A stretch of 13,088 bases of DNA from Actinobacteria bacterium UBA3012 (lineage in GTDB: Bacteria; Actinomycetota; Actinomycetes; Nanopelagicales; Nanopelagicaceae): contig DDZI01000003.1 in assembly GCA_002346305.1 (NCBI GenBank), positions 1,590 through 14,677 on the forward strand, read 5' to 3'. Position 1 is the stretch's first letter. Every line of letters starts with the position of its first letter. Positions 12,639 through 13,088 of the stretch are shown here, piece by piece. The position numbers were made by a program, and so were the translations under genes. The notes below the pieces were generated by a model that saw nothing but the letters and a program-made list of their open reading frames with translations, was not told the DNA's origin and did no database searches.

Positions 12639-13088
12639 TTAATTCTTCACCAAAGTAGATACATCTAATCCTGGAGGAAGAATTACTGCGTCAATTGCAT
12701 GAATGACACCATTTGATGCCGCAACATCTGCTGCAACAACTGTTGCACCGTTAACAGTGACACCATCTGCTGTTGAGAGCGCAATTGTCTGGCCTTCGAC
12801 AGTGGCAACATCGCCATCTGTTACGTCAGCAGCCATGACTTTTCCGGCAACAACGTGATAGGTAAGAATCTGTGCGAGCACGGCTTTGTTTTCTGGGAGA
12901 AGTAGTGCATCTAAGACGCCTTCAGGAAGTGCGGCAAATGCATCATCAGTTGGTGCAAAGACAGTGAATGGACCTTCTCCGCTGAGTGTTTCAGCCAGAT
13001 CAGCAGCGGTTACTGCAGCTACAAGTGTTCCAAAGTTTCCAGCCCCACTTGCAACATCAACAATTGTTCCAACTGTTGTTGCCTCTGT
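12639..13088 (-). CDS. Fasciclin (FAS1) domain protein, N-terminus cut by window edge
   Basis: FAS1 domains mediate adhesion and are usually secreted or surface-bound. The frame is open from the window edge to the stop at 12639, giving 149 residues that make up essentially one whole FAS1 domain: VDVASGAGNFGTLVAAV, the H1 motif FTVFAPTDDAFAALP, then ILTYHVVAGKV (H2 region) and the end motif NGVIHAIDAVILPP. The true start and any signal peptide lie beyond 13088. A start at 12881 would cut the domain in two and is rejected. Only two prolines and no cell-wall anchor follow the domain, so anchoring, if any, is at the N-terminus. A strong hairpin terminator follows the gene. Confidence 0.92.
   Translation of the reverse strand, partial: TEATTVGTIVDVASGAGNFGTLVAAVTAADLAETLSGEGPFTVFAPTDDAFAALPEGVLDALLLPENKAVLAQILTYHVVAGKVMAADVTDGDVATVEGQTIALSTADGVTVNGATVVAADVAASNGVIHAIDAVILPPGLDVSTLVKN

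Overview
The window looks like a chromosomal piece of a small-genome, low-to-medium GC freshwater actinobacterium, most likely of the acI lineage (Nanopelagicales, the Planktophila/Nanopelagicus type). The reasons are an actinorhodopsin, an actinobacterial four-helix cytochrome oxidase subunit IV (CtaF), a mycobacterial-type adenosine kinase of the usual 324 residues, very short intergenic gaps and many apparently leaderless starts. No tRNA, rRNA, CRISPR, insertion sequence or phage gene is visible. The taxon is inferred from gene content, not measured.

Layout. 1-404 (-): N-terminal part of quinolinate synthase nadA. 520-1875 (+): an Fe-S carrier of the ErpA/HesB type and adenosine kinase, probably one operon. 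1879-3184 (-): a TusA-type sulfurtransferase coupled to a cysteine-desulfurase-like protein whose PLP pocket appears dismantled. 3249-6156 (+): ctaC-ctaD-ctaF, joined by ATGA overlaps, encoding three aa3 oxidase subunits. 6157-6404: a probable terminator, a promoter and a structured leader. 6405-7163 (+): actinorhodopsin, closed by a strong hairpin terminator. 7251-8833 (+): a small membrane protein and a secreted dicopper monooxygenase of the PHM/DBH fold. 8892-10172 (-): an ArsB/NhaD-type ion transporter, divergent from 10209-11345 (+): a TRIC/UPF0126 membrane protein and a SOUL heme-binding protein. 11411-12532 (-): a secreted PQQ-type sugar dehydrogenase. 12639-13088 (-): a fasciclin-domain protein cut by the window edge.

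How it fits together. The centre is an energy module: the oxidase (respiratory proton pumping) is followed directly by a light-driven proton pump, with a secondary ion transporter nearby that could use the resulting ion gradient. The left side holds cofactor and sulfur handling (NadA is itself an Fe-S enzyme; ErpA inserts Fe-S clusters; the TusA pair handles persulfide sulfur). The right side carries envelope or secreted functions (copper monooxygenase, sugar dehydrogenase, fasciclin).

The observations most worth following are: (1) the actinorhodopsin leader, in which one segment can pair either with an upstream copy or with a Shine-Dalgarno-bearing copy of the same motif; (2) the desulfurase-like protein that keeps the sulfur-accepting cysteine but lacks the Schiff-base lysine; (3) a repeated TAnnnT-N6/7-start layout at six genes, consistent with leaderless transcription; and (4) the dicopper monooxygenase with all six copper ligands beside the rhodopsin.
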